DNA of 64,000 bases from Rotaria macrura (taxonomy: Eukaryota; Rotifera; Eurotatoria; Philodinida; Philodinidae): NCBI GenBank assembly GCA_900239685.1, contig OENT01000696.1, positions 1 to 64,000 of the forward strand, given 5' to 3'. The position numbers and the translations under genes are program-made. The notes under the pieces are model-generated. The model saw only the letters and a program-made list of their open reading frames with translations, ran no database searches and was not told the DNA's origin. Positions 38,401 through 51,942 of the stretch are shown here, one piece after another; positions within the stretch are counted from its first letter, which is position 1; each line of letters starts with the position of its first letter.

Positions 38401-41400
38401 ATAGATTTAATATCTGATTGCGTTTCTTTCATGGTCAAATCAGATTCAGTAAACTTTCATTGTACCGGAGAATCATAAGCTTGTGCAGCAAATATCGAGT
38501 CTTTAGAAAGAAGATTAGGAAATATTTCTGTTTCTATCAATGGATTTGCAGTTAACCATGGAAAAAGATATTACTAAAAATTCTATCTGTGAATATTGAA
38601 TTTAGAAAACCTAAAATTAGATGTATCAGTTTAGAGAATTGCATGTTCTACAAATTATTGAAGAAATAAATGCGAAATTAAAAAGGAAAGAGTGAAGTTT
38701 TTCTTGGAAATCATTTCATTCTATATAATTTCGCACAAAAAAGCATAGATAACTGTTTACTACAGTTCTATCTAAAATTTTTCCGACTATTATTCTCAGT
38801 GAGACTAAAAACAGTATGACTATACTTGTAGTAATGATCTATGTACGATGATTGAAGACAATGTGTTATTGAAATTTTTAACTAGAGTAGATAATATCTG
38901 AAAAATCTATTTAAAAAAAAACTGACATGAACTCAATCGTCTCTATAGAATCATTTGGTGAATGTCAGATCATCGGAAAGTTGCTGATGATAAAATAGCA
39001 TATCATTCGGGAAACCTTCAATTTTATAGACGAATAAATCGTTGTCTGTTATCCAAGGCATAGATTTATTTTCTTAAAAGTGGAATATTTTGAAAAAGTT
39101 ATGTTTCTGTTGGATCTGTTCTATGCATTTACTTGTTGTTAATAGAAATCCTTTTTAAAAACTTGTATAGCTCTTCGCTAACAAGCCATGAATATGAATT
39201 CGTTTATAAGGTACTTTCCGCTTTGTTCGAAAAACCCAGTAGCCATCGTAGAATATTGAGCATTTTCTAATGATTGTGTATTTGATCCTGAGTAAAAACA
39301 AATTAACATAAATGAGTTCACTGACGTATAATATATACCTGGTAATTCATGAGGTCAATCCAATCGATTGATTATGCAAACAAAACTATATTCGTCGACA
39401 ATGATTACTTTATATGAAAATCCATTGCATCATAACATATTATATGTAAAGTTTCAAGAACTCTTATGTTTATGCGACACAGCACAGTTTTAAATTAGAA
39501 ATGATGTTCAGAGGATAGTGAACTTTTCCAATGAAAACAAGCAAATTTTCAGTAAAGAAAATACAGTATTATCTCCGATTTATGTGATGTAAACATGATT
39601 AACTATGATCAATGCCATTGAAATCGAAGCATCAAAATTGAACTTATCATTGGTCAGACCATGTTTCTGTTCAACATACAAAATCAGAATATATATTGGT
39701 ACCGTACGATCTGTTCCCACTTCCATATTCATACATATCTATGACACATAATCGTGAATAAATACCAAATAGGACGATGATTTTCTATTTTCTTTTCCAG
39801 CGTGGTTTCGTAACTGTCAATGATCTATCTATAAAAAATTATGAATACTTAAGTCAAAAATTCCGTATTTATCCTCAAACAATGGTGATCATTGCTATAT
39901 TTTATTCTCTCCCTGTGATTCAACTTGTGTTACAATATCAAATAAATATTGACTCAATCGGCAATGAAGATATCTGTTATTTTAATTTTTTATGTACACG
40001 ACAATTTGCGATGCTCACGGCATTCAATAATGTTTTCTCTAATATTGGTTACTGTGCACTGGGTGCACTTTTTTTAATTCTTGTTTATCGAAGGTAATAG
40101 GATATTAAGTTATTTATGTTAATTATTTGTATCCAATAGAGATAAGGCTTACGCTCGATTTCTTACGAAATATCCAGCAATAGGCAAAGTAAATTTTAAA
40201 AATTTGAACGGTAGCAATTCTTTTTGAACTGATTTCATTCGATTAGGAATACGGCATTCCACAACACTTTGGTCTGTTTTATGCCATGGCTATTGGTTTA
40301 TTTATGGAAGGTATTATGAGTGGATGGTAAGTCTAACTTTCTTTAGTTACACAAGACAAATTGTCTTGTATTAGTTATCATGTATGTCCATCAAAGCAAA
40401 ATTTTCAATTTGATACAAGCTTTATGTTTATCATCGCCGTTTTAAATTTAATTAAAATATATCAAATACGACATCCAGATATTAATCCACGGTCGGGTAG
40501 TGTTTTTTCATTTTTAGCTGGAGTTATTTTCATAACTGTCATCGGAGTGGTACGTTACTAATTCAAATTTAGTTCCCTGCTTTTCTTCTGAAAAGTGCAC
40601 ATTTATTTCCTCTTTGTAGTATTATGATAAGCAATGGTTTTGGATCTCTTATGCTATTTTCCATATTATTGTTTCTTTAACGTTTACAGGAAAAATTTAT
40701 TATATGGGAAGACTAAAAATTTCATTGCGCGTACACGTAAGTTGAACACAATGTTTCGATGTGAAAACTATATAACTTATCTTTTACGATTCACGAATTG
40801 ATTTAGTTTTTGCTATGTTTTTTATATGTCTGCCCACGTAAAAAACCAGACATTAAGTCTTGTAAGATCAGATGAAATCGTACAAAAAATCGTGGTCTCA
40901 TATATCTTACGTCGATTTTTACAGTAAGATTCTTGTAAGATCTTACTGTCGCATAAGATTTTCTATAATCTTATAATCAGATCTGACAGAAGAACAAGAT
41001 CTGCCAAGAATTCTAGAGTAAGATTTGATGTCAGACTTCTGAGACCACGATTTTGTGTATGATTTTTCGTCTCATCTTACAATCAGATGCAGAATCTTGT
41101 CAGATCATAGTATCTGATTGTTTTCCCTAGTTGGAATTAGTCCTTATCAACTGAGCGTATATTGAAATTCAACAATTATTCTGAACCTTTAAAATGCATA
41201 AGATGGAATCAAAGATAATGAACGTAAGAATCTATTGGTGTTTTTTGTTTTCTCAAAATCTTCTATACGCCTCTCTAGTACTATAAGACATTGCATGAAC
41301 CTTGAATTTTTAAACTAGACTGAGTGTTGTTTTATCTAGGAAAATATCATACTTCTGATGTGCTGCAATAAAAATGCAAATCAGTAGTATTTATAATAGA

Positions 41401-42511
41401 AAGCACTCTTTCACGGATACTCTCAATATCTTATTTCATCTTGGTCGTAGGCAAGATACTTTTGAAAGAAATAAAAACACATACTGCTAGTCTATTTCTA
41501 TGGTACTATAAAAAAAACAAATCTGTAGCTCGAAATAATCGCATATCAAATTATTTCTGACAACAATATTTACGATCATTGTATCTCATCTCTGAACCTT
41601 CCGGTTTGTAACCAAGTTGGTTTCATTAATGTAACTCTGTCTTCTTAGAAATTGATATAATATTTCATCGACTGGTTCTTGAAAAATTTCCGAAGACGGA
41701 AAGTACTCTTGAGTTATATATTTACATTTGTATTGGATAAGGGGAAATTTTGAATTTTCTATAGCTTAATCAAAGTTTGACTTCAACCATATTGAGAAAA
41801 GTACATGTGAATTCTGAGTGATTTACCAATAACTTATGCATTTTAAAAAAATTCGATCGAAAAAGCATAGATAATCGTATCTATTACTGTGGAGCTCATG
41901 AAATAGTAGTGGGAACTTCTTCTTTTTTCTTTTGGCAAAAGAAACAGCAACTTCATAGTAAGCTTTTTCTATGAACAATTCACTATTTATTCTTACCTAT
42001 TTACTTTGATTAGATTCATTTGTATCGGCTAGTCAAAGAAAATGGATTTTTCTCTCGACCACGCTATGTAAATCGGATCATCATATTGATTGCAGCTAAT
42101 GGTATAAATATTGCGTTTGCTCTATACGGTGCTATAGTCCAGCCAGAATCGTTTCCAAATCATCTCCTGTTCGTTTTTCTTGGTAATCTAGCTCTCTATT
42201 TAATATATTATATAATAATGAAAGTGATTCATGGAGAGAAATTTACACGGTTCTCTATATCATCTCTTACACTATCAGTGTGTTTTTGGGGGTTTTCATT
42301 ATTCTTCTTCTACAATGAAGTCAAGAGTTACGAGGTGCAACCAGCCATATCAAGAACATACAATCAACGATGTATTGTATTGAACACCTATGATGCACAT
42401 GATGTATGGCATTTGTTATCATCGTTTGGACTTTTCTTCTCCTTTTTGTCTCTATTGACGATTGACGATGGTGTAGGAAAGAGGCGACGACAAGACCTAG
42501 CAGCTTTCTAA
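35454..42511 (+). CDS. SIDT: SID1/SIDT family transmembrane protein, 782 aa
   Basis: Exons 35454-35504, 35592-35726, 35829-35947, 36003-36161, 36217-36445, 36511-36613, 36668-36730, 36798-36894, 36954-36979, 37039-37074, 37125-37243, 39801-40093, 40140-40188, 40247-40326, 40375-40549, 40620-40736, 42014-42511. The start was chosen because [17 protein letters not shown] is a good signal peptide and joins in phase; ATG 35571 is the fallback. The ectodomain has the family's VVRQ ... SWTLPYVF and [17 protein letters not shown] blocks. The membrane part has [42 protein letters not shown] and DAHDVWH (42391-42411), so the conserved Ser, His, Asp and His of the membrane core are intact. SID1 proteins take up or move double-stranded RNA, or act in lysosomal lipid/cholesterol handling; which applies here cannot be read from sequence. 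Introns of 2.6 and 1.3 kb hold MITEs. Confidence 0.93.
37484..37768. mobile_element. hAT-like MITE, 285 bp
   Basis: Terminal inverted repeats AGGGGTGGCACTTTAACTTT and AAAGTTAAAGTGCCACCC. Flanked by the direct repeat AGTTTCAAT (37475-37483 and 37769-37777), of which 8 bp would be the typical hAT duplication. The interior is made of ACTTTAACTTT-like words. Located in the 37244-39800 intron of the SIDT gene. Confidence 0.88.
40840..41130. repeat. Inverted-repeat element, copy 1 of a family (SIDT intron)
   Basis: GAAATCGTACAAAAAATCGTGGTCTC near 40873 is inverted at GAGACCACGATTTTGTG near 41040; AAGATCAGATG and CAATCAGATG-type ends surround it. The same family occurs inverted at 52102-52346 in the ABCB gene. 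Non-coding. Confidence 0.75.
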
Positions 42512-42653
42512 TGCATTAAAAGAATATATGAATTCTTGTTCTTTTACAAACATCTTTGTATCTTAGTTTAATAATAGAGGAAAATTTTATTGTTGTACTT
42601 TAATTTAAATTTAATTCTGGTGAAATGAAAAATGAGAAAAAATACGTTATCTT

Positions 42654-43130
42654 TTATTCTGTGTAATCGCCAACAAAAAGTACTGAAAGTGCTTGTTCAA
42701 TTGATAACATGCCTTGTTCGTCAATATCCATGTCTCGTAGCATTTCATCGATTTCTTGTTCACTTAATTTTTCTCCTCGCGTACTTAAAAAATATTTTAA
42801 TTCTTGTGCTGATATAAAACCGTTTCGTTCATAATCAAAACAAGATAAACTATCATGAACATCTTTTTCAGAACGTTTCTTTAAACCAATGCATAGATCT
42901 TGAATTGTTTTTAAATCGAATAATTGATGAGTATATATTGTACCTAATTTTGTATCAATAATTATTTTTAGTTCACTATTTGTTGGACTATAGCCAGCTG
43001 CACGTATCACTGTTCCAATGTCTTTGAGACTTACTGCACGGTTACGATTCCGTTTAGTTAAGATTTCGTAGGCTTGCTGAAGACGATTGTCAGCTTTCAT
43101 TGATGTACCATTACTGTGGGAGCCCATCAT
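42654..43130 (-). CDS. EF-hand protein, EFCAB2/DRC8-like, 158 aa, single exon
   Basis: ATG at 43130 opens an intron-free 158-residue protein of four EF-hand length. The N-terminal half reads SLKDIGTVIRAAGYSPT, close to the EIGTIIRSLG block of EFCAB2 (DRC8, nexin-dynein regulatory complex of axonemes). EF-hand 3 (DYERNGFISAQE) has usable calcium ligands; EF-hand 4 (DIDEQGMLSIEQ) has Gln at position 12, and EF-hands 1 and 2 are degenerate. So at most one site probably binds calcium well. The stop codon (42654-42656) is convergent with the SIDT stop, 142 bp between them. It could also be another calmodulin/troponin-C-like protein; EF-hand identity is firm, DRC8 is moderate. A longer frame to 43151 lacks an ATG. 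Confidence 0.85.
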   Translation of the reverse strand: MMGSHSNGTSMKADNRLQQAYEILTKRNRNRAVSLKDIGTVIRAAGYSPTNSELKIIIDTKLGTIYTHQLFDLKTIQDLCIGLKKRSEKDVHDSLSCFDYERNGFISAQELKYFLSTRGEKLSEQEIDEMLRDMDIDEQGMLSIEQALSVLFVGDYTE

Positions 43131-43581
43131 ACGTGTTTTTACTACAGACAACGGCGAAAAAAAGAAGACGAAAAATCAATGAAGCAGTATATCGTCAGAA
43201 GGATTAGCTTTCTCTCTCATGATAATGATCAAATAATCGTTTGTCGTTGAGAAGAAGCGAAACAGAAAGAAAACGAACAAAGAACGTGCATGATCAATGC
43301 GACATTCAGCTTACCGTCTCTCCGTCAGTTAAGCAAGCACACAGGTGACCTCGCGCATAGCTATTTCATATACTTTTCTTCCGTTCTGTCTCCCTTGTTC
43401 TCTCTCTCCCTCTCTCTCACACTCTGTTTGAAATATGTTCAACAACTAAAGACACATACGACTATCTGTACTGTTCAAATTTCTATTCGTTTGCACAAAA
43501 GATTAGTCAAGTCCTCAGTGATCATATACATATGAAATAGTTCGTTAGCTTCATTTTATTTGTGTATAGTATTTAGATAAA
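43131..43581. promoter_or_regulatory. Divergent spacer between EF-hand and PLXDC genes, with CT-rich tract
   Basis: 451 bp between opposed start codons. It contains a pyrimidine tract (TCTCTCTCCCTCTCTCTC) at about 43399-43418. No specific factor site can be named. Confidence 0.4.
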
Positions 43582-46500
43582 ATGAAATATTGCATTGAAA
43601 TATTTCTTTATACGATTTTGTTACTTCATAAAACTGAGCAAACTCATGAAAACATTCTATTAATAAATGATCCAGCTAATATTTACCATACGTCTTATCC
43701 TATTTTAACATCAAATAATCGAATGAAACGTGCGAAATCGTCTTGGTTTCATCCAACTGTAAATCATGCAAGCATTGTTCATGATCAATGTGATCAACAT
43801 ATATATCCAAAGCTTTATAGCTGTTTGCAAGCAGCAGATTGCACGTAAGGCGTCTGATAAAAATTCTTTGTTCTTGTTTCATTGTATTTTGCTTTTCGTC
43901 ATTTGCAGAAAATTAGCTACTTGTCTGGAACCTATTCATTGCCCATTGCATGAGAAATCGTATGGAAGTTTAATACTTCATTTACTCAATTTACTTGGAA
44001 GCAAAAATTGCAATGACGATGATGATGAAAAAACTTCGTGTCCTAGTGAGAAGCGAGGCATTATTTTGCATAATTTACTAAATCATTGGCATGATAGTAA
44101 ATCGGAAATTGATTTTGATAATCAGGAAGGAGCTAATGTAGAAAGCGATAGCTATTGTCAGTAAGTATGAGGTGTATTTAAATGTCAGAAAATTTTTCGT
44201 TTCTTGCTTTATTAGTACAAATTTTATTGTCGAAGTAGAAGAAGAAATAAAAGAGCATTGTTCAATATATCTCAGTCAAGTTGAAGCATTTCTTGAGAAT
44301 TATATATGCTCAAGTAAAAAAAGAACACATTTTTTCAGGAAATTTTTATCTATGTTTATTTTTATTAAAGTAGAAACACATGTTGAAGTCTTATCAGCCA
44401 GTACAACAGCACAGACCAATACATTAAACGAACAATTGCACTGGAAACAGTTCGATGAAGTACGGGAAATTTCTACACTACCGACACAAATAATATATTT
44501 TGATGAAGTTAATTATTTAAATTTTATAAATTCAAAACAATATTTATCAAACACAACCGAACAAACTGTTTATATTGTATGAATATTTATTTTCATTTTT
44601 ATAAAATACTTATTTTTCCCATTCTTCTGTTTTCTCCTGAAGAACGATCATCAATATTATAATGTTTCATATATTATTCCGAAAGTTCAAGGAATTCCAT
44701 CGTATTTTGTTCAAGATAATGGCCAATTCATTCGTATGAATGCACTTTCTGATCGGCGTCGATCAGCATTTGTAAGTGTAATCAATTAAATTATTGGCCT
44801 ATGACTAACATTTTATTTTCGTGATAGAGAATCAATTTAAAATTTGATTTTCCCTTTTATGGTCATAGCATCAAGAAAATATTAGTTGGTACTGGAGGTA
44901 TGTTGAAATTTTAATCATTCCTTCTATGTCAGCTATCTATCTATCTATATACCTATAATTTGTTTACTAAGAAATTGATAGAGATAACAGCTATCTACAA
45001 ATTACATTTTCAGTCGTTTAATTAAATTGCAGTGAACGATATGGTTCTAACATAGTTTCTCTCTAGAACTTCTATCTGCTAGATTGTATTGTTTACTGTT
45101 CTGAATAGAAAGTTAATATTTCTAACAGTTGTTCCGTTTATCTTATCAAGTTCACTGTTCCCCAAGGTACCCAATATGATTTTTATTAGAAGGCTAATGT
45201 TACAACATAACTAGCATGATACTCTGGAATTTATCGACGAAAATATTTAATAATGAATAACTCTAGGTCAAATAGTGGAGTATGATTTTTACTTGGATTT
45301 ACAAAGCCAATTTGTCTGTTAAAAGTCCTCGTCTGTTTTCTCTGCATGATTCATGCAATTTAAGAAAATTTAATATCAACAGTCTGTCATCGCTATATTT
45401 GTAATCTTGTTAGTTCGATTCCTATTTTGAATGAAAACGGTCACATCTAGTATCAATACTAACAGAAACAAATGAACTTCCTAGAAATAAATATTCATTT
45501 AATTGCCAGATTCCTACTAGTTTAATATTCATCGAAAGTTCGGATTGCACCATATTCGAGATATTTCACACAAAGTGCACGTAAGTACTGTTGATAGATT
45601 TAAAAAACTTGTATATTTAATCTGCTATATTTGTTAACAAAATTTAATTGACTATAAAAATTACGTTTTTTGATTGTTTTTTGAGTGTCAAATCTTTGCT
45701 CAAGTATAGATCAATAAATCTCATCATTTTTCTAGGCTTCATTTATACAGGTGATTTACTTCCTTCGGCATTAATGGATACTACACAATAGTAAGTATTT
45801 ATTCTAATTGTTTTCCTTAAAAACAAACACTGTAACTTATCTTCATAAAAAGCATTGCACCGTTTATGGCAAATTTCGATGCATCAATTGGTGGTAGTAA
45901 ATCTGAAATAAAATATTTTGATAATAGTACACACTTGATTTGCACATGGAATAAACTTTATTTACAAGATCAACAAGATGCTGGTACTTTCACATTTCAA
46001 ACAATTTTAGAACATACTGGTAGGATTTTTATTTTAAATCAAACTATTCATAATATATATTTCTTTCTTCTATTTTTTAAACTAGGAAACATTATTTTCA
46101 ACTATATAGAAATTCCACAAGTAAAAACATCAAGTTCGCATCATGCTAATCACATTGGTCTTTCTGGGGCATATGTGTCTCAACATAGAACGAATGAACG
46201 TATTGTTCGTGTGATAACACTTTATGAGAAGCTTGATTTAGATAGGGAAAAAATAAAAAATGGTGTTTCAATTATTTTTTCTATGGATAACAGTAAGTTT
46301 CAATGGATGTATCGGATGTTTTTATTTTTAAGAAAGAGGCTACAAGTGCAACAAAAAATGAGAGTCACCATCAAAATTGAATTGTATATGATGACCCTCA
46401 CATCATTTTTGTTGAAAACTGTAAAAAGTTCTTCTCTAGTGTGTTCATGTGTTCGATAGAAAAAATGAGTTCTGGCATATCAAAGTTCCAACTCCGATCT

Positions 46501-49500
46501 CCAGTGGACAAAAAATTAGTGAGACATCGTTTGATACATTTCTATTCTAAACTAGAGCTTAAATTTAGTACTAATGTGTTTCTATGTATTGCATCGAAGG
46601 AACATTATGAAGAAAAAGGAAAAAAAGAAATCAACATTATCTGAATGAAACATATCACTTAATCGATTTCATGGAGATAGATAGTTCAACCAAAAATGAA
46701 AACAGTTATCATGAACTGATTCATATCTTACAATTACATTCAATACCTGTAGCGCCATTCAATGGTATCCGACGTTGTTAAACTGTATGGTTTACATGTA
46801 AACAAAAACTATTAAACTTTAATAGAACTGAATTATATTTTATCTTTCGCCTGAATAAAAAGTTTACACAGTCAACACATAGGAAAACAGGCATAAAGAA
46901 AAGAATTCGAGCACTTCAAGATGTCTTTTTTTCTTAAGTAACTTTTCCTCTTTCATTGAATAGTCCGTAAAGGTCTGCTAAAATACCCAAATTAAAATGA
47001 GTCCCTATTTCTGAAAGATATATCATACATTAGAAATATATTCGCGTTTTTTCGTAATTTTTCAATCCTAATCATGTTTAAGAAAAGTAATTCGCATACA
47101 GATCGTAATCATATGACCGAAATCTATAACTGATTATCATTTATTCATAACAGAAGCGCTCTTTCTCTTTTTTAGAAATAAAGACTCGATTACTAGTGAC
47201 TGATTTTAAAAAAACAACTCTTGACCATTGTGCTATGTGACTGATCACAGAAATAATGGATGCAATTACATTATAATATAACTTATTTCATGCATTTTAA
47301 TGCCTTATGTTGGCAAATACTGCAACACAGTGCATTATCAGCGAAACAATGGATTGAAATGCATAAAATAGATTGCATTACAATGTAATTGCATTCACTA
47401 TTTCCATGATTGGTTGCATGGGTAAGTTTCAATTAACAGGAGCTTTGGTAGCGACGGATGCGATCAGTATTCCAATGATTATCGCAGAGATTAAAATAAG
47501 TCCAAATTATTTGTTTTATGCTAGATAGCAACCTGCAGAACTTAACATTAAAGTAATTCCTGTTTTCTAGCGATAGATATTTTCATTGACGAAATATATT
47601 GAAAAGTTTTTGAACTTTTTCCTTTTCTATGATAGAAAAATAATTTTATATTTTCATAGGTTATGAATAATGGCGTAGGGTATATGAGAAGTTCACTATG
47701 ACTTATTCTGATTTCTGAAAAGATGTTAACAGGCATGACAGTAAAAACGATCTTTCATGAATACATAGTTAATTGTTAGCGTTTTCATTCATAGTTGACT
47801 ATCTAAGTTTAGCCAATAGGTTCTGTATGACATTGTCAATATCCTTCTTTTTCTTAACCTTCAATATTATGATATTTAATGCATATATTAGATGATGCTT
47901 CTTTGTATTTAAATATGATTCTCAGGAACATCTATGAGTAGATCACACTTGAAACCTTAACATTTCTGCGTTTGAGCTTCAACCGACATTACTTAACCAT
48001 TGTCGAGATCGAAATCAATCATGTATACTATTTCTTTTATTTCAATTTTCTACATAGTCCTCTAATGTTTCAGATAAAGAAGATGAAGACAGGACGGTTT
48101 TAAAGCATCATGTAGCAATTCATTCCATGAAATATGTAGCTTGTTATAATTAAAGTAGATTATCTGCGACAACAAGTTTTGATCCTCTAAATGGAGAGAT
48201 GTACATCTTCATTTACTGAGATTCATGCTTTCTGTCTGTTCCATTTTGGAATTTCTTTGAGGAGATTTCAGCACCATTTTAGAGTATAGGGTCCCACGTG
48301 ACGATAAGACTGATGTTTCCGATTAAATTGATTCTATGTTAAAGAATAACAACAAAATGAACAACGGTCTTCGTTTTCTCGTGAAGTAGAAGTAGATAAG
48401 CGCGTTTTATTGCTTTGTTTATTTTCTAAATGGCGATATCTTCTCTCTTCAATTCAATGTTCTTCATTTTGAGTCTGAGGATGCCTCCACAGCAATCACT
48501 TGTTCGTTCAACGTTAAGCACACAGTATCGATTGTTTATTTCGTTCTATCCGCCGTTTCACAATACAGTCTTTTTTGCAATTATACTCATGAATCAGTGA
48601 GACAACATTTTTAATTAACTCTGTCTATAATAGGAGTTCATTTTAGAGTCATTTCAAGTTGATATAACATTCCTGATCCTGTTTCTGTGTTACGGCATGA
48701 AAAATGTCTTTCAAGATTATTTGATATACGTGGTCGCTGAATACAGGAGATGGGATCAGTTCTGGTATAGACCGAACCGAATCGACCAACAGAAACAGAA
48801 ATTGGTTCGGTTTAAAATTTATAAAAGAATCGGTCGGTGACAATCGGTTTCATTAAGTATCTCCTGATTCTGTTTAGTTTTTCAAAAAAAAAACTAACCA
48901 ATCTCATATCTTCTGAATACAGGGAAAAAACACTGAAGAGTATTCTAATTTCGATGAGTGTCTCGCACCGAGGGAATTGTTCTCCATATTCTTGGACAAT
49001 ATCGAAAAAATTCATAGGCATGCGTAATTGACATACGGACACCGTCTCATTTGCGTAACACAGAGTTCAGAAGTATATTGTGTGATAAAAATACCATTTA
49101 ATGCATCAGATACTTTACCTGCATTGATATGTATGGTCTGTTTATTCTATCAATATAACTAACGACGCGTATTTTTGTTGATAAGATTCAAGGTTAGTTT
49201 TTTTTTATCATGATTCGTCTGTATTTTCTCTATGCATAGTAATGAAGAGAAGTTTCTTTCTCATAGAATAGATACAATCTTCAGTATTAAGTAGAGAATA
49301 TGAAATTTATCTTTCTGATGGCATGCATAATATGAATTAATATTATCGTCAACGATCAATATAACCAAGCGTAGAACTTTTTTTTAATATGTATTGAATT
49401 AACGAAATACTATCATAACACAACAAGACAAACACATTTCAGTGTCCCGAGAATAGAATAGTATATGTATTTGAAAACAAGATAGTCGATCTGTAATCAC

Positions 49501-50579
49501 AGGCTAATTAATATTTAACTTAGAAATCGGTGCTCTACTTTTTGATTTTAAGTTTTTTAAAAATCTAATCTTGTTTTCAGTGAAATTAACTGGCATATAT
49601 TTTTCTGATAAGATCTTTCAGACCAATGTGGTTAGCGAAGTGTTTACAAACTTTTCACTACATACAAAGGTCTCATAGGATTCAGATACGACGTTATGTA
49701 TATTAGACATCTTTATTCTGTAAACATGGTCATTGGTACGATATTCGACGCTAAGATTGAATGTTTTTTTACAAAAAAAATACCTACCTTTTCAATCACT
49801 TGGTCAATTCAATTTTGCGATTCAAAAATAAACAATGGAGCTAAAATCAAAATCAGCACGAAGAAAATACATCGAATAATATCCAATTATTAAGCTTTCT
49901 AAAATAGGTATTCTGTCGATTAGCATTTAGAATATGAATTCTACTAATGAGCTACCATGAAAAGTAGTTATTTTTGATCTGAGGTGTTCAAGAGTTTCTT
50001 TTCGCAAAGCACTAATATCAATCATTTTTAGCCAAAAATAATAGAATCCATTCAGCTGAAGTACTGTACTGAGAATATTTTATATTTTTTTCAGCTTGCA
50101 ATACTTTTACTGATTGTAAATCATGTTTGGCGAATCGTGGTAAACGATATAATTGTTCATGGTGTGATGATGTTCAAAAATGTTTTGACGGCTATGATCG
50201 TTCACGTCATCAAGGAATCCGAGCACAATGTCACCGTTTCGCTTCTGAAGACACATGCTTACATAGTTTCGAAGAAACATTTAATGTTAATCGTTTTCAA
50301 TCACCATCCTCTCCATCATCCTTACCTATTGCTCATCGGAAAAAAATTCAAGCATACGCATCATCTATGCAATATTCAGCATTATACACATTTCGTATAA
50401 TTATTATAACATTGTTAATCACTGTCTTGGTTCTGTCATTGATTGCCTTTCTTGCTACTTATGTATATGCGTATCGTCATCCAACATCACCACCTGGTAT
50501 GTGGTTGCTTGAACATCGTCCATCAATTTATATTGCCCGTTTTAAACGTTTTTCTGGCACTGCTAATGATTCTTCTTGA
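43582..50579 (+). CDS. PLXDC: Plexin domain-containing (PLXDC/TEM7-like) single-pass receptor, 643 aa
   Basis: Exons 43582-43844, 43909-44160, 44216-44313, 44371-44576, 44643-44771, 44828-44897, 45736-45790, 45853-46019, 46086-46292, 50095-50579. The N-terminus (MKYCIEIFLYTILLL) is a signal peptide. The extracellular core carries the family hallmarks LKFDFPFYGH, GFIYTGDLL, TTQYIAPFMANFDASIG, YFDNSTH and TFTFQTILEHTG. A PSI/plexin-repeat module follows (TDCKSCL, NCSWCDDVQKC), then a transmembrane helix (IIIITLLITVLVLSLIAFLATYVYAY) and a short basic tail. PLXDC proteins are cell-surface proteins (known as PEDF receptors and tumour endothelial markers in vertebrates). The first 200 residues are lineage-specific. 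The 57-bp intron 44314-44370 is in frame and could be retained. The last intron is 3.8 kb. Confidence 0.92.
46349..46414. repeat. Short hairpin in the PLXDC long intron
   Basis: CAACAAAAAATGAGAGTCA at 46349 pairs with TGACCCTCACATCATTTTTG near 46390, about 23-bp imperfect arms. Confidence 0.6.
47242..47413. repeat. Palindromic MITE-like element in the PLXDC long intron
   Basis: The left arm TGATCACAGAAATAATGGATGCAATTACATT is repeated inverted as AATGTAATTGCATTCACTATTTCCATGATTGG. The remainder of the 46293-50094 intron shows chance ORFs only. Confidence 0.7.
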
Positions 50580-51942
50580 TTAAAATGAATGCTACCATGA
50601 AACTACCGATCAGTAGTATTTCTTATTGCTGGACACATTTGGTTGCTTTTTTGCTTCTATGATTTACGTTTACTTTTATGTTTTTGTCATTCACTTGTTA
50701 TCATTTCCTATAATCAGAGTTAGACAGATAAACGAAATGATATCGTTACTTTACGATGAACGAACTAATTTTACCTTTTTTAGCCAACCATGAAACTGAA
50801 ATGGCATAGCACAGCCTTGAATAATGCTTATGATACTCAAAAACAAATAATCGATTCGACGGATATTTGCAACTATTGCATGGATCGATATTTTATTAAC
50901 ACTGAGTCTGCGAAATTAATTAAACTATGTAACTAATTGAGATTGTAAATTATATTTTATTTTGAAGAAACAGCAACATGAATGTATAGGAAGTAAGATT
51001 ACGTCTAAGCTAACATAATTGATAAATAATCAAAATAAATGTTATACTTGATCTGCTTCTAATTAAATTCGTTATTTAATTTTCTTCGTGGACCATATGG
51101 ACTCACTCATTAGATAGTATCACAAAATATATCTTGATGCACTAAAAAAGTTATTATTTGCACATTATTAATACTCACGAAGGTCTCGAATTTTTTCAAA
51201 GTTTTATTTTATTATGATTATGAAAGTCCTGGTATCTATAAAATGTGATTCGTTTGGCTTTTCAATAGGCGCAAATCAACAGAGATGTTCTTTTCTCCCT
51301 TCATTTTTCTTGTAAACAAATTTAAATGTAAAGCCAGGTATTCCTTATTATTGCGTGCAGTAATTTTGACAAACTATCAATAAAATATCATATCAAATGA
51401 ATCAAATGAAAATGGTAGTCATAAAATAAAAATAATTGACGATTTTGACGTATAAAATAGAAGGACATAATTAAATAAAAAGTAATCATTATATTGCTCA
51501 ATAAAACTGATGTAAATCGAATTTCCAATAGATCTGAAAAGCTTCTTTTTTTTATAATTTCTAAGTTTTGTAGCATTCGATTACATGTATCGATTTTTAA
51601 ATGTAACCACGTCGATACGTAATCGAATACACACTATTGACGGTTGCTTCCTAAATCTGTCATGTTGATGTGTGCAAAAATGATAGGTACAATTTGATTT
51701 ATATTTTGATGCATACGTAATACTATCTTTCGATCATGTACATTGACATATTCGTCTCGTTTTTTTAAGCAGACGATAATCACCCGCATATAAATAGACG
51801 AATATTGCTTGTTTATATCCATTAAGGTGGTTTGTCGAACTGTTGCTAATGAAATATTTCCTGTTTCTCTTATCGTACACGAACATTTATTGACGATATT
51901 ACATTGATCATATTAGAATATACGTAGGAAGCTCATATTGAA
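50580..51942. other. Spacer between PLXDC and ABCB genes
   Basis: 1.36 kb, AT-rich. It carries the PLXDC 3' flank and the ABCB promoter. No gene or repeat recognised. Confidence 0.5.

Noticed and set aside
46441..46644. 67-codon ORF after the PLXDC exon ending at 46292
   Set aside because: Lies inside the 3.8 kb intron; the PSI module continues in frame only from the exon at 50095.
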